From: Metridium senile
Taxonomy: Eukaryota > Cnidaria > Anthozoa > Actiniaria > Metridiidae
Assembly: GCA_949775045.1 (NCBI GenBank)
Contig: OX459097.1
Location: 10,341,619-10,405,618, forward strand
Length of the DNA stretch: 64,000 nucleotides
Direction of reading: 5' to 3'
Shown here: one piece after another, positions 10,586 through 24,042 of the stretch
Layout: the number at the start of each line of letters is the position of its first letter
Numbering within the stretch: position 1 is the first letter of the stretch
Position numbers and translations under genes: made by a program
Notes under the pieces: generated by a model
Told to the model about the DNA's origin: nothing
Database searches by the model: none
Seen by the model: only the letters and a program-made list of their open reading frames with translations

Positions 10586-11680
10586 CTAATATTTAGTTCT
10601 AAATCCCTTGGATTTAATAATATCTTCAAGTCTTTTGGGAATGCTTTGAATAGTTTTGTCTATGACAGTTGTATCAAACGAATATAAAGTATCAATAACA
10701 CGTTCTTTAAAAGTTTCAAAATTCTCTTTAAGAATATTTTGCTCTATAGCATCATTATTTATTTTTCTTTTAACTAAATTAAAAATATTTTCAATCGGAT
10801 TTAGGTCTGGAGACCTTGCAGGAATACACACCATTGTAGCCTTTGATTTTTTTAGTGCTTTTTTAGCTAATGAGCTATTTTGACTAGGATCGTTGTCCAT
10901 AACAAATTTTCTGGCTTTGGTTTTTGAAAACTTTTTGAAAATGTTTTCAAAATTTCTAGTAATAAAGTCAGCGAAATACTCGCCATCTATTTTGTGGTAT
11001 TGTTCAATAAAAATAGCACCTTGTCTATAACTAATAAGAACCAAAAGGTGGAGCCTTCTTCCTCCTGCTAGACTCTTCGAACCCTTAGATGTTATTTGTA
11101 ATCCCTCATTTCTTTTTCTCCAAACCCTCCCTTTAGGACTCATTGCATTTGCTTTCGGATTGTACTTATGAATAAAAGAAACTCCGTCAAGATAAAATAC
11201 CATGTCCTCCGTCCAATAGTTTGGTGTAGTTTTCAATGTTTTTACATTGTCTTTTGCAAATTTAAGTCTTTTCTTTCTGTCAGATTCACTGATTAGTCCC
11301 TTTCTTCAAGTCTGTAAACTCTTGTACCCTAATCTTTGTATTTCTCTGAGGTAAGTCCGGTAGCTTGTTTTCCGCTGCGAAAGCCCGCAATACTCTATTA
11401 AAGATTTCACTGTAAAATTTACGTCCTCTTTCCTGATCCTTTTGATTCCCCTGGATAGAATTCTTCTTTCTCTGTCAGTTAAGTTAGTCTTTCTTCCCAA
11501 CTTACTTTTCTTGTCGGGTTGTTTTGAATTCCGCTTCATTTTGTTTAAACCAATTCTTCTTACACTGCTTTTTGATATAGAACACATCTCTGCTATTTCC
11601 GAAAGAGAGTATGTGTTTTTTCTAAACAGAACATACGCTCTGGCACATTAATAGGCATTAATCTTGCCTTTGAAGACCAT
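10586..11680 (-). pseudogene. DD34E transposase with two nonsense codons, copy 2
   Basis: The same 365-codon frame as copy 1 with the same TAA and TGA. Open pieces are 11306-11587 (HTH) and 10586-11236 (DDE domain). The shared stops show that the lesions predate the amplification. Confidence 0.85.
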
Positions 11681-12086
11681 TTTCACCCTCTCCAAACGTT
11701 GATATCTTCACAATGACGTGTATTGTTGCGTACGCCTTAAGCGCGTGCATTTTTGGGCGTTACTATGGTTATCCAATTTTGCGCGAGATATAGTATAAAT
11801 ATATCAACTACGAAGCATATATGTGTTAAGGACTGCTTATTACCTTAGAACATTTATTTTGAACACGGGTGTTATCGAATATAGAGCATATAAGTGTCTT
11901 GTCATGTAAATTTTACATTCATTTAAAGCACTTTAAACAAAAGTGACGTCACATGATAGTATTAACTTCTTTCTGGAAAAAAATTTGCTACTGTTCAAAT
12001 CGGTACACTATGTACTTTGTGTCCTGAAAATTTCATATCATTTCCACAACAATATCAATGGCGTTTTAAGTCATATGTGTCTCAGA

Positions 12087-12358
12087 CAATCATTGACAAA
12101 ACTGTTGGCACGATTGTTGATTTTGTTATGTTCCTATATCTGTAATACCCCCCCTCCCCCTGTCAATGTTGCTGGAGGGGTATATGAACCTTGTCAATCG
12201 CGGGAAACATTTCCAACTCTTGTACTCTTTCATGAAAAACAGCAACATTGTATTGGGGGAGGGGGGTAGACAAACTTATCCTCATAAATGAAAAAAATGA
12301 TAGACCCACAAAAAAGTGTCCGAAATGTGATCGTGCCAACACATTTTGGCAATGATTG
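12087..12358. mobile_element. M2 module (272 bp)
   Basis: Same length and sequence pattern as M1, set between E2 and E3. The flanks are CTCAGA before CAATCATTG and TCTGAG after CAATGATTG, so there is no TA at these internal junctions. Confidence 0.8.
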
Positions 12359-12947
12359 TCTGAGGGACATATTGTGGAATTTCATTAAAAATAAACGAGT
12401 AAGAGGTCAGCAGCGTTCCTAATTACAAGCTATGCCTCGAAAGGAAAAGATTGATATGTAATATGTGTATATCCGACCCCTAACGACATGAAAACTAGTG
12501 GAAATGTCATTTTGCCGTAGCAACCCTTATATTTAAGTGCGAAATTATGCCAACGTAACAAGGGGATACACCAAAAAAATATTTTAAAAGGTCTCTTACT
12601 TAATAGAATGAAGTAATTATCAGAAAAGATATCATCACCTTCACAGTTAATCCAATAATAACCACGTTCTCTTTAAACAATGATTTTCTTATCAACTACA
12701 TCTTATGTAAATACCTACGAATGTGAAGTTACTTTTGACGTATATGCTATAATTGACGCGCCTCAAAATTGCTACATTTTGTACGTAATAGCGCAAACGT
12801 CACATATTGCAAAAGATGCACGTCACTGGTTTGGTACATTATAAAAGTTGTGCATTTGTAAAATAAATCTCATACTTCAAAGCGTTATACATAAAGAACA
12901 TTATACAACTGAGCAGAAAACGTCTATTTGAAGTTCACATTGTGATC

Positions 12948-14291
12948 ATGGCAGAGGCAATGCCGAATCGTTCGCAACGTTTGGTCTATTTAGTTACATA
13001 CAGTCGAGCAGATCCCGAAAAAGTCCATTCTCGTGAATCGTTTGCAAATATTGTTCGTAATGCATGGGGTACATCAACGACATCGCGTATTGTACAGTTT
13101 ATAGTCGCTAAAGAAGAGCATAATCACAACGATACAAACAACGACCTGTCCGACAAAGTATATCACTACCATATGGCTCTAAAGCTCAACAAAAGAAGTA
13201 GATGGCTTCTAGTTCGTGATACATTAGATGCAAGGTTTGGAATTCAAGTCAATTTCAGCAACAATCACAGTAACTATTATAGTGCTTATCGCTACTGCAC
13301 AAAAGAAGATACAACACCGTTTTTATCGCCCGACCATCCAAGCTTAGAGGACGAACCGAGAACTACTGCAGCCTCTGCAGCTACAACATCTCGTCGAGCT
13401 GATGGCCAAGGCAGTGGCCCCAAGAAGAAGCAAAAGAAGAAAAGAAAACGAATGCTAAGCGTCTACGAAGTAACCACTATTATTCGAAACAATAATATCA
13501 AGACTCGGCTCGATCTAATGGCCTATGCAGCAAAACAGGAGAAAAAGGGAAAAAAAGATCTTGCACAATTTATAGCGAATAGAGGGATCAGAGTAGTAAA
13601 TGAAGCATTATCTATATCTTCACAACTGCAAGATGCTGAAAAGAAACAAGAACGCTTGAATAAAAGTCGCATAGAACTACTAGTAGAGGAAGGTGAAAAA
13701 CACTGTATAGAAGGATGTGAAAAGAAATGGCTAGCGGCCGCACTACAGATACTTCACCGAAATGAAATAAATGTGCATGTCTATGCTAGCGCAATTTACT
13801 CAGCACTTCACTATGGACGTGCAAAATATCGAAACATATATATATATGGACCGGCAAACTCAGGTAAAACATTCATGATTTCACCTCTGAAAGCTATTTA
13901 CCATGCCTTTGTGAACCCGGCAACTGGTGGTTTTGCGTGGGTGGGTGCAGAGGAGTCAGAAGTAATAATCCTCAATGACTTTAGATGGTCGCCTTCTATA
14001 ATCGCATGGTCTGATTTCCTTCAAATGCTTGAAGGGGATACTATGCACTTAGCCGCACCTAAAAGTTTTGTACAACAAGACATTCTCTTCGACAAGGACT
14101 CACCCTTTTTCGCGACTGCAGATGCCCCACTCGTTATGATAAAGGGAGGATCAATAGATCGAATTAATACTGATATGATGAGAGTACGCTGGCATTATTT
14201 CGAATTTTGGAGACAAATACCAGAGGTTGAGCAATGTGCATTGAAACCATGCGCACGTTGTTTCTCAGAACTTATTTTAACTAATAAATAA
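12948..14291 (+). CDS. HUH/SF3 Rep, copy 3
   Basis: Intact and identical in protein to copy 1, with start ATG 12948. The same promoter and 3' AATAAA are present. Confidence 0.88.
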   Translation: MAEAMPNRSQRLVYLVTYSRADPEKVHSRESFANIVRNAWGTSTTSRIVQFIVAKEEHNHNDTNNDLSDKVYHYHMALKLNKRSRWLLVRDTLDARFGIQVNFSNNHSNYYSAYRYCTKEDTTPFLSPDHPSLEDEPRTTAASAATTSRRADGQGSGPKKKQKKKRKRMLSVYEVTTIIRNNNIKTRLDLMAYAAKQEKKGKKDLAQFIANRGIRVVNEALSISSQLQDAEKKQERLNKSRIELLVEEGEKHCIEGCEKKWLAAALQILHRNEINVHVYASAIYSALHYGRAKYRNIYIYGPANSGKTFMISPLKAIYHAFVNPATGGFAWVGAEESEVIILNDFRWSPSIIAWSDFLQMLEGDTMHLAAPKSFVQQDILFDKDSPFFATADAPLVMIKGGSIDRINTDMMRVRWHYFEFWRQIPEVEQCALKPCARCFSELILTNK

Positions 14292-14369
14292 ATGAACAAA
14301 GAATATGTATGTATGCTAATAAATTTTTGTACATACATTTTTGCTAATAAATTTGTGTACATACATTTT

Positions 14370-14700
<331 letters not shown>

Positions 14701-14821
14701 ATATATTTATTATCTCTATACAGAGATAATACATTAAAGAAAACATTGTTTGTATAGACATGACGTCTGTAATGTGTCATTCAACACCATGTGCGCTTGT
14801 ATATAGTTGTCCGTGAAATAG

Positions 14822-15193
14822 CAACGGTTCTCCACTGTTAAATAATAGATTACTCCCCAAATTAAACAAATATCCCTCCAATTTTTTCAACAATAGGGTT
14901 TGTATATATTCTTTAATTGTCTGACGTTTAGTTTATATTTCAAATTGTAGTATTTAACTCAAAACCAACGGTACTCCACGTTGAATCACTTATAAAAAGA
15001 TGAAGACATGTTCAAAACAATTAATACAAGTTTTGTGTGGAGTACCGTTGATAAAATGGGCATGTTAGGCTTTTTGAATATAATTTCTGTAGGAAATAGT
15101 TAGAATAAACATCAATAAAACATTGATCAAGGTCTAAGCTCTTTTTATTGTTGCACTTAGTGAATCATTACGATTTTACAATGGAGTACCGTG
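14822..15193. promoter_or_regulatory. Iteron/hairpin region, copy 3
   Basis: The iteron pair is at 14966-14979 and 15037-15050 with the hairpin between them, as in copy 1. Confidence 0.5.
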
Positions 15194-15338
15194 TTCTGCA
15201 CAGAAGACACTGCACACTATATAAATACTGATTACGTGACAACAATGTGATTGTGAAAATATCAATTTCATAAGACAGTGAAGAGAGTGAAAATGGTCTT
15301 TAAAGGCAAAATGGATGTACTAATACAAGGTAGTAAAT

Positions 15339-16433
15339 CTAATATTTAGTTCTAAATCCCTTGGATTTAATAATATCTTCAAGTCTTTTGGGAATGCTTT
15401 GAATAGTTTTGTCTATGACAGTTGTATCAAACGAATATAAAGTATCAATAACACGTTCTTTAAAAGTTTCAAAATTCTCTTTAAGAATATTTTGCTCTAT
15501 AGCATCATTATTTATTTTTCTTTTAACTAAATTAAAAATATTTTCAATCGGATTTAGGTCTGGAGACCTTGCAGGAATACACACCATTGTAGCCTTTGAT
15601 TTTTTTAGTGCTTTTTTAGCTAATGAGCTATTTTGACTAGGATCGTTGTCCATAACAAATTTTCTGGCTTTGGTTTTTGAAAACTTTTTGAAAATGTTTT
15701 CAAAATTTCTAGTAATAAAGTCAGCGAAATACTCGCCATCTATTTTGTGGTATTGTTCAATAAAAATAGCACCTTGTCTATAACTAATAAGAACCAAAAG
15801 GTGGAGCCTTCTTCCTCCTGCTAGACTCTTCGAACCCTTAGATGTTATTTGTAATCCCTCATTTCTTTTTCTCCAAACCCTCCCTTTAGGACTCATTGCA
15901 TTTGCTTTCGGATTGTACTTATGAATAAAAGAAACTCCGTCAAGATAAAATACCATGTCCTCCGTCCAATAGTTTGGTGTAGTTTTCAATGTTTTTACAT
16001 TGTCTTTTGCAAATTTAAGTCTTTTCTTTCTGTCAGATTCACTGATTAGTCCCTTTCTTCAAGTCTGTAAACTCTTGTACCCTAATCTTTGTATTTCTCT
16101 GAGGTAAGTCCGGTAGCTTGTTTTCCGCTGCGAAAGCCCGCAATACTCTATTAAAGATTTCACTGTAAAATTTACGTCCTCTTTCCTGATCCTTTTGATT
16201 CCCCTGGATAGAATTCTTCTTTCTCTGTCAGTTAAGTTAGTCTTTCTTCCCAACTTACTTTTCTTGTCGGGTTGTTTTGAATTCCGCTTCATTTTGTTTA
16301 AACCAATTCTTCTTACACTGCTTTTTGATATAGAACACATCTCTGCTATTTCCGAAAGAGAGTATGTGTTTTTTCTAAACAGAACATACGCTCTGGCACA
16401 TTAATAGGCATTAATCTTGCCTTTGAAGACCAT
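15339..16433 (-). pseudogene. DD34E transposase with two nonsense codons, copy 3
   Basis: The same frame and same two stops as copy 1. Open pieces are 16059-16340 and 15339-15989. Confidence 0.85.
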
Positions 16434-16839
16434 TTTCACCCTCTCCAAACGTTGATATCTTCACAATGACGTGTATTGTTGCGTACGCCTTAAGCGCGTG
16501 CATTTTTGGGCGTTACTATGGTTATCCAATTTTGCGCGAGATATAGTATAAATATATCAACTACGAAGCATATATGTGTTAAGGACTGCTTATTACCTTA
16601 GAACATTTATTTTGAACACGGGTGTTATCGAATATAGAGCATATAAGTGTCTTGTCATGTAAATTTTACATTCATTTAAAGCACTTTAAACAAAAGTGAC
16701 GTCACATGATAGTATTAACTTCTTTCTGGAAAAAAATTTGCTACTGTTCAAATCGGTACACTATGTACTTTGTGTCCTGAAAATTTCATATCATTTCCAC
16801 AACAATATCAATGGCGTTTTAAGTCATATGTGTCTCAGA

Positions 16840-17111
16840 CAATCATTGACAAAACTGTTGGCACGATTGTTGATTTTGTTATGTTCCTATATCTGTAATA
16901 CCCCCCCTCCCCCTGTCAATGTTGCTGGAGGGGTATATGAACCTTGTCAATCGCGGGAAACATTTCCAACTCTTGTACTCTTTCATGAAAAACAGCAACA
17001 TTGTATTGGGGGAGGGGGGTAGACAAACTTATCCTCATAAATGAAAAAAATGATAGACCCACAAAAAAGTGTCCGAAATGTGATCGTGCCAACACATTTT
17101 GGCAATGATTG
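16840..17111. mobile_element. M3 module (272 bp)
   Basis: Same as M2, between E3 and E4, with the same CTCAGA/TCTGAG flanks. Confidence 0.8.
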
Positions 17112-17700
17112 TCTGAGGGACATATTGTGGAATTTCATTAAAAATAAACGAGTAAGAGGTCAGCAGCGTTCCTAATTACAAGCTATGCCTCGAAAGGAAA
17201 AGATTGATATGTAATATGTGTATATCCGACCCCTAACGACATGAAAACTAGTGGAAATGTCATTTTGCCGTAGCAACCCTTATATTTAAGTGCGAAATTA
17301 TGCCAACGTAACAAGGGGATACACCAAAAAAATATTTTAAAAGGTCTCTTACTTAATAGAATGAAGTAATTATCAGAAAAGATATCATCACCTTCACAGT
17401 TAATCCAATAATAACCACGTTCTCTTTAAACAATGATTTTCTTATCAACTACATCTTATGTAAATACCTACGAATGTGAAGTTACTTTTGACGTATATGC
17501 TATAATTGACGCGCCTCAAAATTGCTACATTTTGTACGTAATAGCGCAAACGTCACATATTGCAAAAGATGCACGTCACTGGTTTGGTACATTATAAAAG
17601 TTGTGCATTTGTAAAATAAATCTCATACTTCAAAGCGTTATACATAAAGAACATTATACAACTGAGCAGAAAACGTCTATTTGAAGTTCACATTGTGATC

Positions 17701-19044
17701 ATGGCAGAGGCAATGCCGAATCGTTCGCAACGTTTGGTCTATTTAGTTACATACAGTCGAGCAGATCCCGAAAAAGTCCATTCTCGTGAATCGTTTGCAA
17801 ATATTGTTCGTAATGCATGGGGTACATCAACGACATCGCGTATTGTACAGTTTATAGTCGCTAAAGAAGAGCATAATCACAACGATACAAACAACGACCT
17901 GTCCGACAAAGTATATCACTACCATATGGCTCTAAAGCTCAACAAAAGAAGTAGATGGCTTCTAGTTCGTGATACATTAGATGCAAGGTTTGGAATTCAA
18001 GTCAATTTCAGCAACAATCACAGTAACTATTATAGTGCTTATCGCTACTGCACAAAAGAAGATACAACACCGTTTTTATCGCCCGACCATCCAAGCTTAG
18101 AGGACGAACCGAGAACTACTGCAGCCTCTGCAGCTACAACATCTCGTCGAGCTGATGGCCAAGGCAGTGGCCCCAAGAAGAAGCAAAAGAAGAAAAGAAA
18201 ACGAATGCTAAGCGTCTACGAAGTAACCACTATTATTCGAAACAATAATATCAAGACTCGGCTCGATCTAATGGCCTATGCAGCAAAACAGGAGAAAAAG
18301 GGAAAAAAAGATCTTGCACAATTTATAGCGAATAGAGGGATCAGAGTAGTAAATGAAGCATTATCTATATCTTCACAACTGCAAGATGCTGAAAAGAAAC
18401 AAGAACGCTTGAATAAAAGTCGCATAGAACTACTAGTAGAGGAAGGTGAAAAACACTGTATAGAAGGATGTGAAAAGAAATGGCTAGCGGCCGCACTACA
18501 GATACTTCACCGAAATGAAATAAATGTGCATGTCTATGCTAGCGCAATTTACTCAGCACTTCACTATGGACGTGCAAAATATCGAAACATATATATATAT
18601 GGACCGGCAAACTCAGGTAAAACATTCATGATTTCACCTCTGAAAGCTATTTACCATGCCTTTGTGAACCCGGCAACTGGTGGTTTTGCGTGGGTGGGTG
18701 CAGAGGAGTCAGAAGTAATAATCCTCAATGACTTTAGATGGTCGCCTTCTATAATCGCATGGTCTGATTTCCTTCAAATGCTTGAAGGGGATACTATGCA
18801 CTTAGCCGCACCTAAAAGTTTTGTACAACAAGACATTCTCTTCGACAAGGACTCACCCTTTTTCGCGACTGCAGATGCCCCACTCGTTATGATAAAGGGA
18901 GGATCAATAGATCGAATTAATACTGATATGATGAGAGTACGCTGGCATTATTTCGAATTTTGGAGACAAATACCAGAGGTTGAGCAATGTGCATTGAAAC
19001 CATGCGCACGTTGTTTCTCAGAACTTATTTTAACTAATAAATAA
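17701..19044 (+). CDS. HUH/SF3 Rep, copy 4
   Basis: Intact and identical in protein to the other three, with start ATG 17701. Confidence 0.88.
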   Translation: MAEAMPNRSQRLVYLVTYSRADPEKVHSRESFANIVRNAWGTSTTSRIVQFIVAKEEHNHNDTNNDLSDKVYHYHMALKLNKRSRWLLVRDTLDARFGIQVNFSNNHSNYYSAYRYCTKEDTTPFLSPDHPSLEDEPRTTAASAATTSRRADGQGSGPKKKQKKKRKRMLSVYEVTTIIRNNNIKTRLDLMAYAAKQEKKGKKDLAQFIANRGIRVVNEALSISSQLQDAEKKQERLNKSRIELLVEEGEKHCIEGCEKKWLAAALQILHRNEINVHVYASAIYSALHYGRAKYRNIYIYGPANSGKTFMISPLKAIYHAFVNPATGGFAWVGAEESEVIILNDFRWSPSIIAWSDFLQMLEGDTMHLAAPKSFVQQDILFDKDSPFFATADAPLVMIKGGSIDRINTDMMRVRWHYFEFWRQIPEVEQCALKPCARCFSELILTNK

Positions 19045-19124
19045 ATGAACAAAGAATATGTATGTATGCTAATAAATTTTTGTACATACATTTTTGCTAA
19101 TAAATTTGTGTACATACATTTTTG

Positions 19125-19345
<221 letters not shown>

Positions 19346-19468
19346 AAATATATTTATTATCTCTATACAGAGATAATACATTAAAGAAAACATTGTTTGT
19401 ATAGACATGACGTCTGTAATGTGTCATTCAACACCATGTGCGCTTGTATATAGTTGTCCGTGAAATAG

Positions 19469-19840
19469 CAACGGTTCTCCACTGTTAAATAATAGATTAC
19501 TCCCCAAATTAAACAAATATCCCTCCAATTTTTTCAACAATAGGGTTTGTATATATTCTTTAATTGTCTGACGTTTAGTTTATATTTCAAATTGTAGTAT
19601 TTAACTCAAAACCAACGGTACTCCACGTTGAATCACTTATAAAAAGATGAAGACATGTTCAAAACAATTAATACAAGTTTTGTGTGGAGTACCGTTGATA
19701 AAATGGGCATGTTAGGCTTTTTGAATATAATTTCTGTAGGAAATAGTTAGAATAAACATCAATAAAACATTGATCAAGGTCTAAGCTCTTTTTATTGTTG
19801 CACTTAGTGAATCATTACGATTTTACAATGGAGTACCGTG
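19469..19840. promoter_or_regulatory. Iteron/hairpin region, copy 4
   Basis: The iteron pair is at 19613-19626 and 19684-19697 with the hairpin between them, unchanged. Confidence 0.5.
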
Positions 19841-19985
19841 TTCTGCACAGAAGACACTGCACACTATATAAATACTGATTACGTGACAACAATGTGATTG
19901 TGAAAATATCAATTTCATAAGACAGTGAAGAGAGTGAAAATGGTCTTTAAAGGCAAAATGGATGTACTAATACAAGGTAGTAAAT

Positions 19986-21080
19986 CTAATATTTAGTTCT
20001 AAATCCCTTGGATTTAATAATATCTTCAAGTCTTTTGGGAATGCTTTGAATAGTTTTGTCTATGACAGTTGTATCAAACGAATATAAAGTATCAATAACA
20101 CGTTCTTTAAAAGTTTCAAAATTCTCTTTAAGAATATTTTGCTCTATAGCATCATTATTTATTTTTCTTTTAACTAAATTAAAAATATTTTCAATCGGAT
20201 TTAGGTCTGGAGACCTTGCAGGAATACACACCATTGTAGCCTTTGATTTTTTTAGTGCTTTTTTAGCTAATGAGCTATTTTGACTAGGATCGTTGTCCAT
20301 AACAAATTTTCTGGCTTTGGTTTTTGAAAACTTTTTGAAAATGTTTTCAAAATTTCTAGTAATAAAGTCAGCGAAATACTCGCCATCTATTTTGTGGTAT
20401 TGTTCAATAAAAATAGCACCTTGTCTATAACTAATAAGAACCAAAAGGTGGAGCCTTCTTCCTCCTGCTAGACTCTTCGAACCCTTAGATGTTATTTGTA
20501 ATCCCTCATTTCTTTTTCTCCAAACCCTCCCTTTAGGACTCATTGCATTTGCTTTCGGATTGTACTTATGAATAAAAGAAACTCCGTCAAGATAAAATAC
20601 CATGTCCTCCGTCCAATAGTTTGGTGTAGTTTTCAATGTTTTTACATTGTCTTTTGCAAATTTAAGTCTTTTCTTTCTGTCAGATTCACTGATTAGTCCC
20701 TTTCTTCAAGTCTGTAAACTCTTGTACCCTAATCTTTGTATTTCTCTGAGGTAAGTCCGGTAGCTTGTTTTCCGCTGCGAAAGCCCGCAATACTCTATTA
20801 AAGATTTCACTGTAAAATTTACGTCCTCTTTCCTGATCCTTTTGATTCCCCTGGATAGAATTCTTCTTTCTCTGTCAGTTAAGTTAGTCTTTCTTCCCAA
20901 CTTACTTTTCTTGTCGGGTTGTTTTGAATTCCGCTTCATTTTGTTTAAACCAATTCTTCTTACACTGCTTTTTGATATAGAACACATCTCTGCTATTTCC
21001 GAAAGAGAGTATGTGTTTTTTCTAAACAGAACATACGCTCTGGCACATTAATAGGCATTAATCTTGCCTTTGAAGACCAT
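19986..21080 (-). pseudogene. DD34E transposase with two nonsense codons, copy 4
   Basis: The same frame and stops. Open pieces are 20706-20987 and 19986-20636. Confidence 0.85.
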
Positions 21081-21486
21081 TTTCACCCTCTCCAAACGTT
21101 GATATCTTCACAATGACGTGTATTGTTGCGTACGCCTTAAGCGCGTGCATTTTTGGGCGTTACTATGGTTATCCAATTTTGCGCGAGATATAGTATAAAT
21201 ATATCAACTACGAAGCATATATGTGTTAAGGACTGCTTATTACCTTAGAACATTTATTTTGAACACGGGTGTTATCGAATATAGAGCATATAAGTGTCTT
21301 GTCATGTAAATTTTACATTCATTTAAAGCACTTTAAACAAAAGTGACGTCACATGATAGTATTAACTTCTTTCTGGAAAAAAATTTGCTACTGTTCAAAT
21401 CGGTACACTATGTACTTTGTGTCCTGAAAATTTCATATCATTTCCACAACAATATCAATGGCGTTTTAAGTCATATGTGTCTCAGA

Positions 21487-21758
21487 CAATCATTGACAAA
21501 ACTGTTGGCACGATTGTTGATTTTGTTATGTTCCTATATCTGTAATACCCCCCCTCCCCCTGTCAATGTTGCTGGAGGGGTATATGAACCTTGTCAATCG
21601 CGGGAAACATTTCCAACTCTTGTACTCTTTCATGAAAAACAGCAACATTGTATTGGGGGAGGGGGGTAGACAAACTTATCCTCATAAATGAAAAAAATGA
21701 TAGACCCACAAAAAAGTGTCCGAAATGTGATCGTGCCAACACATTTTGGCAATGATTG
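21487..21758. mobile_element. M4 terminal module (272 bp)
   Basis: The right end of the array, ending CAATGATTG and followed by TA then host sequence (GTTACCAGTCCC). With M1 it forms the outer inverted repeat of the whole structure. Confidence 0.8.
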
Positions 21759-21760
21759 TA

Positions 21761-22599
21761 GTTACCAGTCCCGCACGGACAAAAAACAGGTTCACTAAAT
21801 ATACATTTTAAAGGGTTTTCGTGCTATAACTCGGAAAAGAGCACGGTGTCACCTCATTTTTATTTTATAGATGGATTTCCCTTATCAGAACTCTTCATTC
21901 CGTGAAATAAAAATGATATGGTTTTCGAGCGCAAAATGTGGTATTTTTCACATTTTGAGTTTATTTTTGAGTCAAAATTCTCGACATGCACGTACTTTTC
22001 GCAGTATTTTTTTGCCCAAAGGATTTTCTTGAGTAAAACATGGCAAATAATATGTTTGTTAGGAAAGTGTCTTTCTTTTGTAAATGCTTGTTAAAAAGTT
22101 TGTTATCGGGAAAAATAGAATAAATACCGTTTTATGTTTCAAATTCCGACAATTTTTGTCACAAAAAATGACCAAAATGGGCCCCAGTCTACCGCCCTTA
22201 TCTCCGAAACGAGCACGGTGACCCATTATTTTTAATTTATTTTTGAACTTAACTTAGTTTGCTCTTTTTACATGAGAAGTTTCAAAAAGATCTAACGATA
22301 GAATCTATGACGCCCGAACTACCTTAAGACATCTCCATGCAAAGTGACTGATAGTTTACTTTACCTCCCTTCCCACTTCCCAATCTTTATTTTCGGAAGC
22401 TTTGTGCAGCTGTTCTCAACGGATTCTTTGATAGAGTTATTAAACGAGACATCACACTGGCGTGTGTTTATATTGAACGAGCAACTGCAGAGAGAAATTC
22501 GTGTGCTTTTTAATAAGCAAACTAGACGCTCTTAGAGAGTTACTCGATGGGCAATCCTATATTCAATCAATATATCGTTTTCTATCCATTTCATAAGCA
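21761..22599. other. Non-coding flank right of the array
   Basis: AT-rich sequence with short frames only. No domain, exon signal or repeat that I can name. Confidence 0.5.
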
Positions 22600-22715
22600 T
22601 TTTCTCCCAAACTCCCTCCCCCACCCCTGCACAATGTTGATATTCCTGAGAAAGAAACACAACATTGCATTGGGGGAGGGGGTATCAAAATACGATCGTT
22701 CCAGTGATATTTAGC
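22600..22715. repeat. Diverged M-like relic
   Basis: CTCCCTCCCCCACCCC with ACAATGTTG, then CAACATTGCATTGGGGG and a G-run, then ATCGTTCC. This repeats the inner inverted C-run/G-run layout and spacing of the M modules, but with many differences and without clear CAATCATTG ends. Confidence 0.45.
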
Positions 22716-23615
22716 GACGAAAATGCAAAAAGATGCTTAAGTTTTCAAACAGTGTCAACATTTATGTCCAAGTTTGTAAAATATTCTACTAATCTACTTG
22801 ATGTCGGCGTCTGCTTAAACGTATTAAAAATCACAGGCTATCAGACTAAAAATCTGTGAGTTTCTTCGATATTAAAATATGGTGGGTTTATGAAGGTTTC
22901 TGTGTAGTTTTCTTAGGTTTTGGTGATCATTTGAATAGGTTTTTAGATTGACGTTTAGAAAATTAACTTCTAAAATGCTATTTTGACGCACGCTTTTCGC
23001 TTTCAAGACGGTTTGACTCCTGAATCTATCACATTTTGATAGCTTCACCAGCACGTATACGTATGCAGAATAATTTCATAGCTGAAAAAATGCACTTTCT
23101 AAATTGCTTGTCAGTTTAGTCCTTGGGCATCAAGTTATAGTCCAAAACAAGGTTTTTTGATTAAAATGTTTCTCAATTACATTAATTGCTTTAAGTTCGA
23201 GCTTAAATGATTTGTCTAATTTAATTTCTCGTTGATTAGAAAAATCTCATTTACTAACTTGAACTCTGAACGTAGAGCGGATATAAACACTGTTATTTTA
23301 ATGGCCAACTCGTTGATTTAAATGCTCGATAATTATTTTTTGGCAATTCCACACACAGTTGAATTGGTATAACAACCGTGCTACCCACCAACACATCGGT
23401 CAAACGACTACGCATGCGTGGCACAATTTTCAACGCGGTACTAATTTGCCATTGTAAATATGTTTGAAGGTGATTTATAAGACATTCCCTGAATATATAA
23501 GCTTGCATTTTAATGCACGTGACCTTTGTTATATTGTGAAGCTACCGAAAATTTACACTTGTATTTTTGTTTACATTTTGAGAAAAAAGCGATGCAAAAT
23601 GTGTTTTTTGTCTTA
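22716..23615. other. Non-coding stretch
   Basis: No gene or recognisable repeat seen. Frames are short and of AT-rich composition. Confidence 0.5.
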
Positions 23616-23912
23616 ATGGAAATTATAGCGAGTAAACAAGTATAGGCTGCGTTGGTGTTTGATATAAACAGATAGGTAATATAATGAAATTTGTAACACC
23701 ATAAAAAAAATAGAAATAGAAACTAGCGAGTAAACTAGTATAGGCTGCGTCGGTGTTTGATATAAACAGATAGGTAATATAATGAAATTTGTAACACCGT
23801 AAAAAAAAAATAGAAATAGAAACTAGCGAGTAAACTAGTATAGTCTGCGTCGGCCGTTTGATATAAACGATAGGTATTATGATGAAATTTGTAACACCGT
23901 AAAAAATGTGTT
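23616..23912 (-). repeat. Three tandem 96 bp repeats (Penelope-type terminal fragment)
   Basis: On the minus strand each unit reads TTACGGTGTTACAAATTTC, then TTTATATCAAACACCGACGC, then AGTTTACTCGCTAGTTTC. The same unit occurs at 25560-25755, 26180-26440 and 29405-29600, at three of those places next to hammerhead-like motifs. I take it as the non-coding end of a Penelope-like retroelement. No reverse transcriptase of that type is in the window. Confidence 0.6.
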
Positions 23913-24042
23913 TTCTATTGTTAAGCAATAACATTTTTTCGTGCATTGCTTTGGATTTGTGAATATTTAGCAACAAATCTAGGCTTCGCCTGTGCAAATG
24001 CGCCTTTTGTTAAATAGTACAGCGGTGATGCATAACGTCAAA

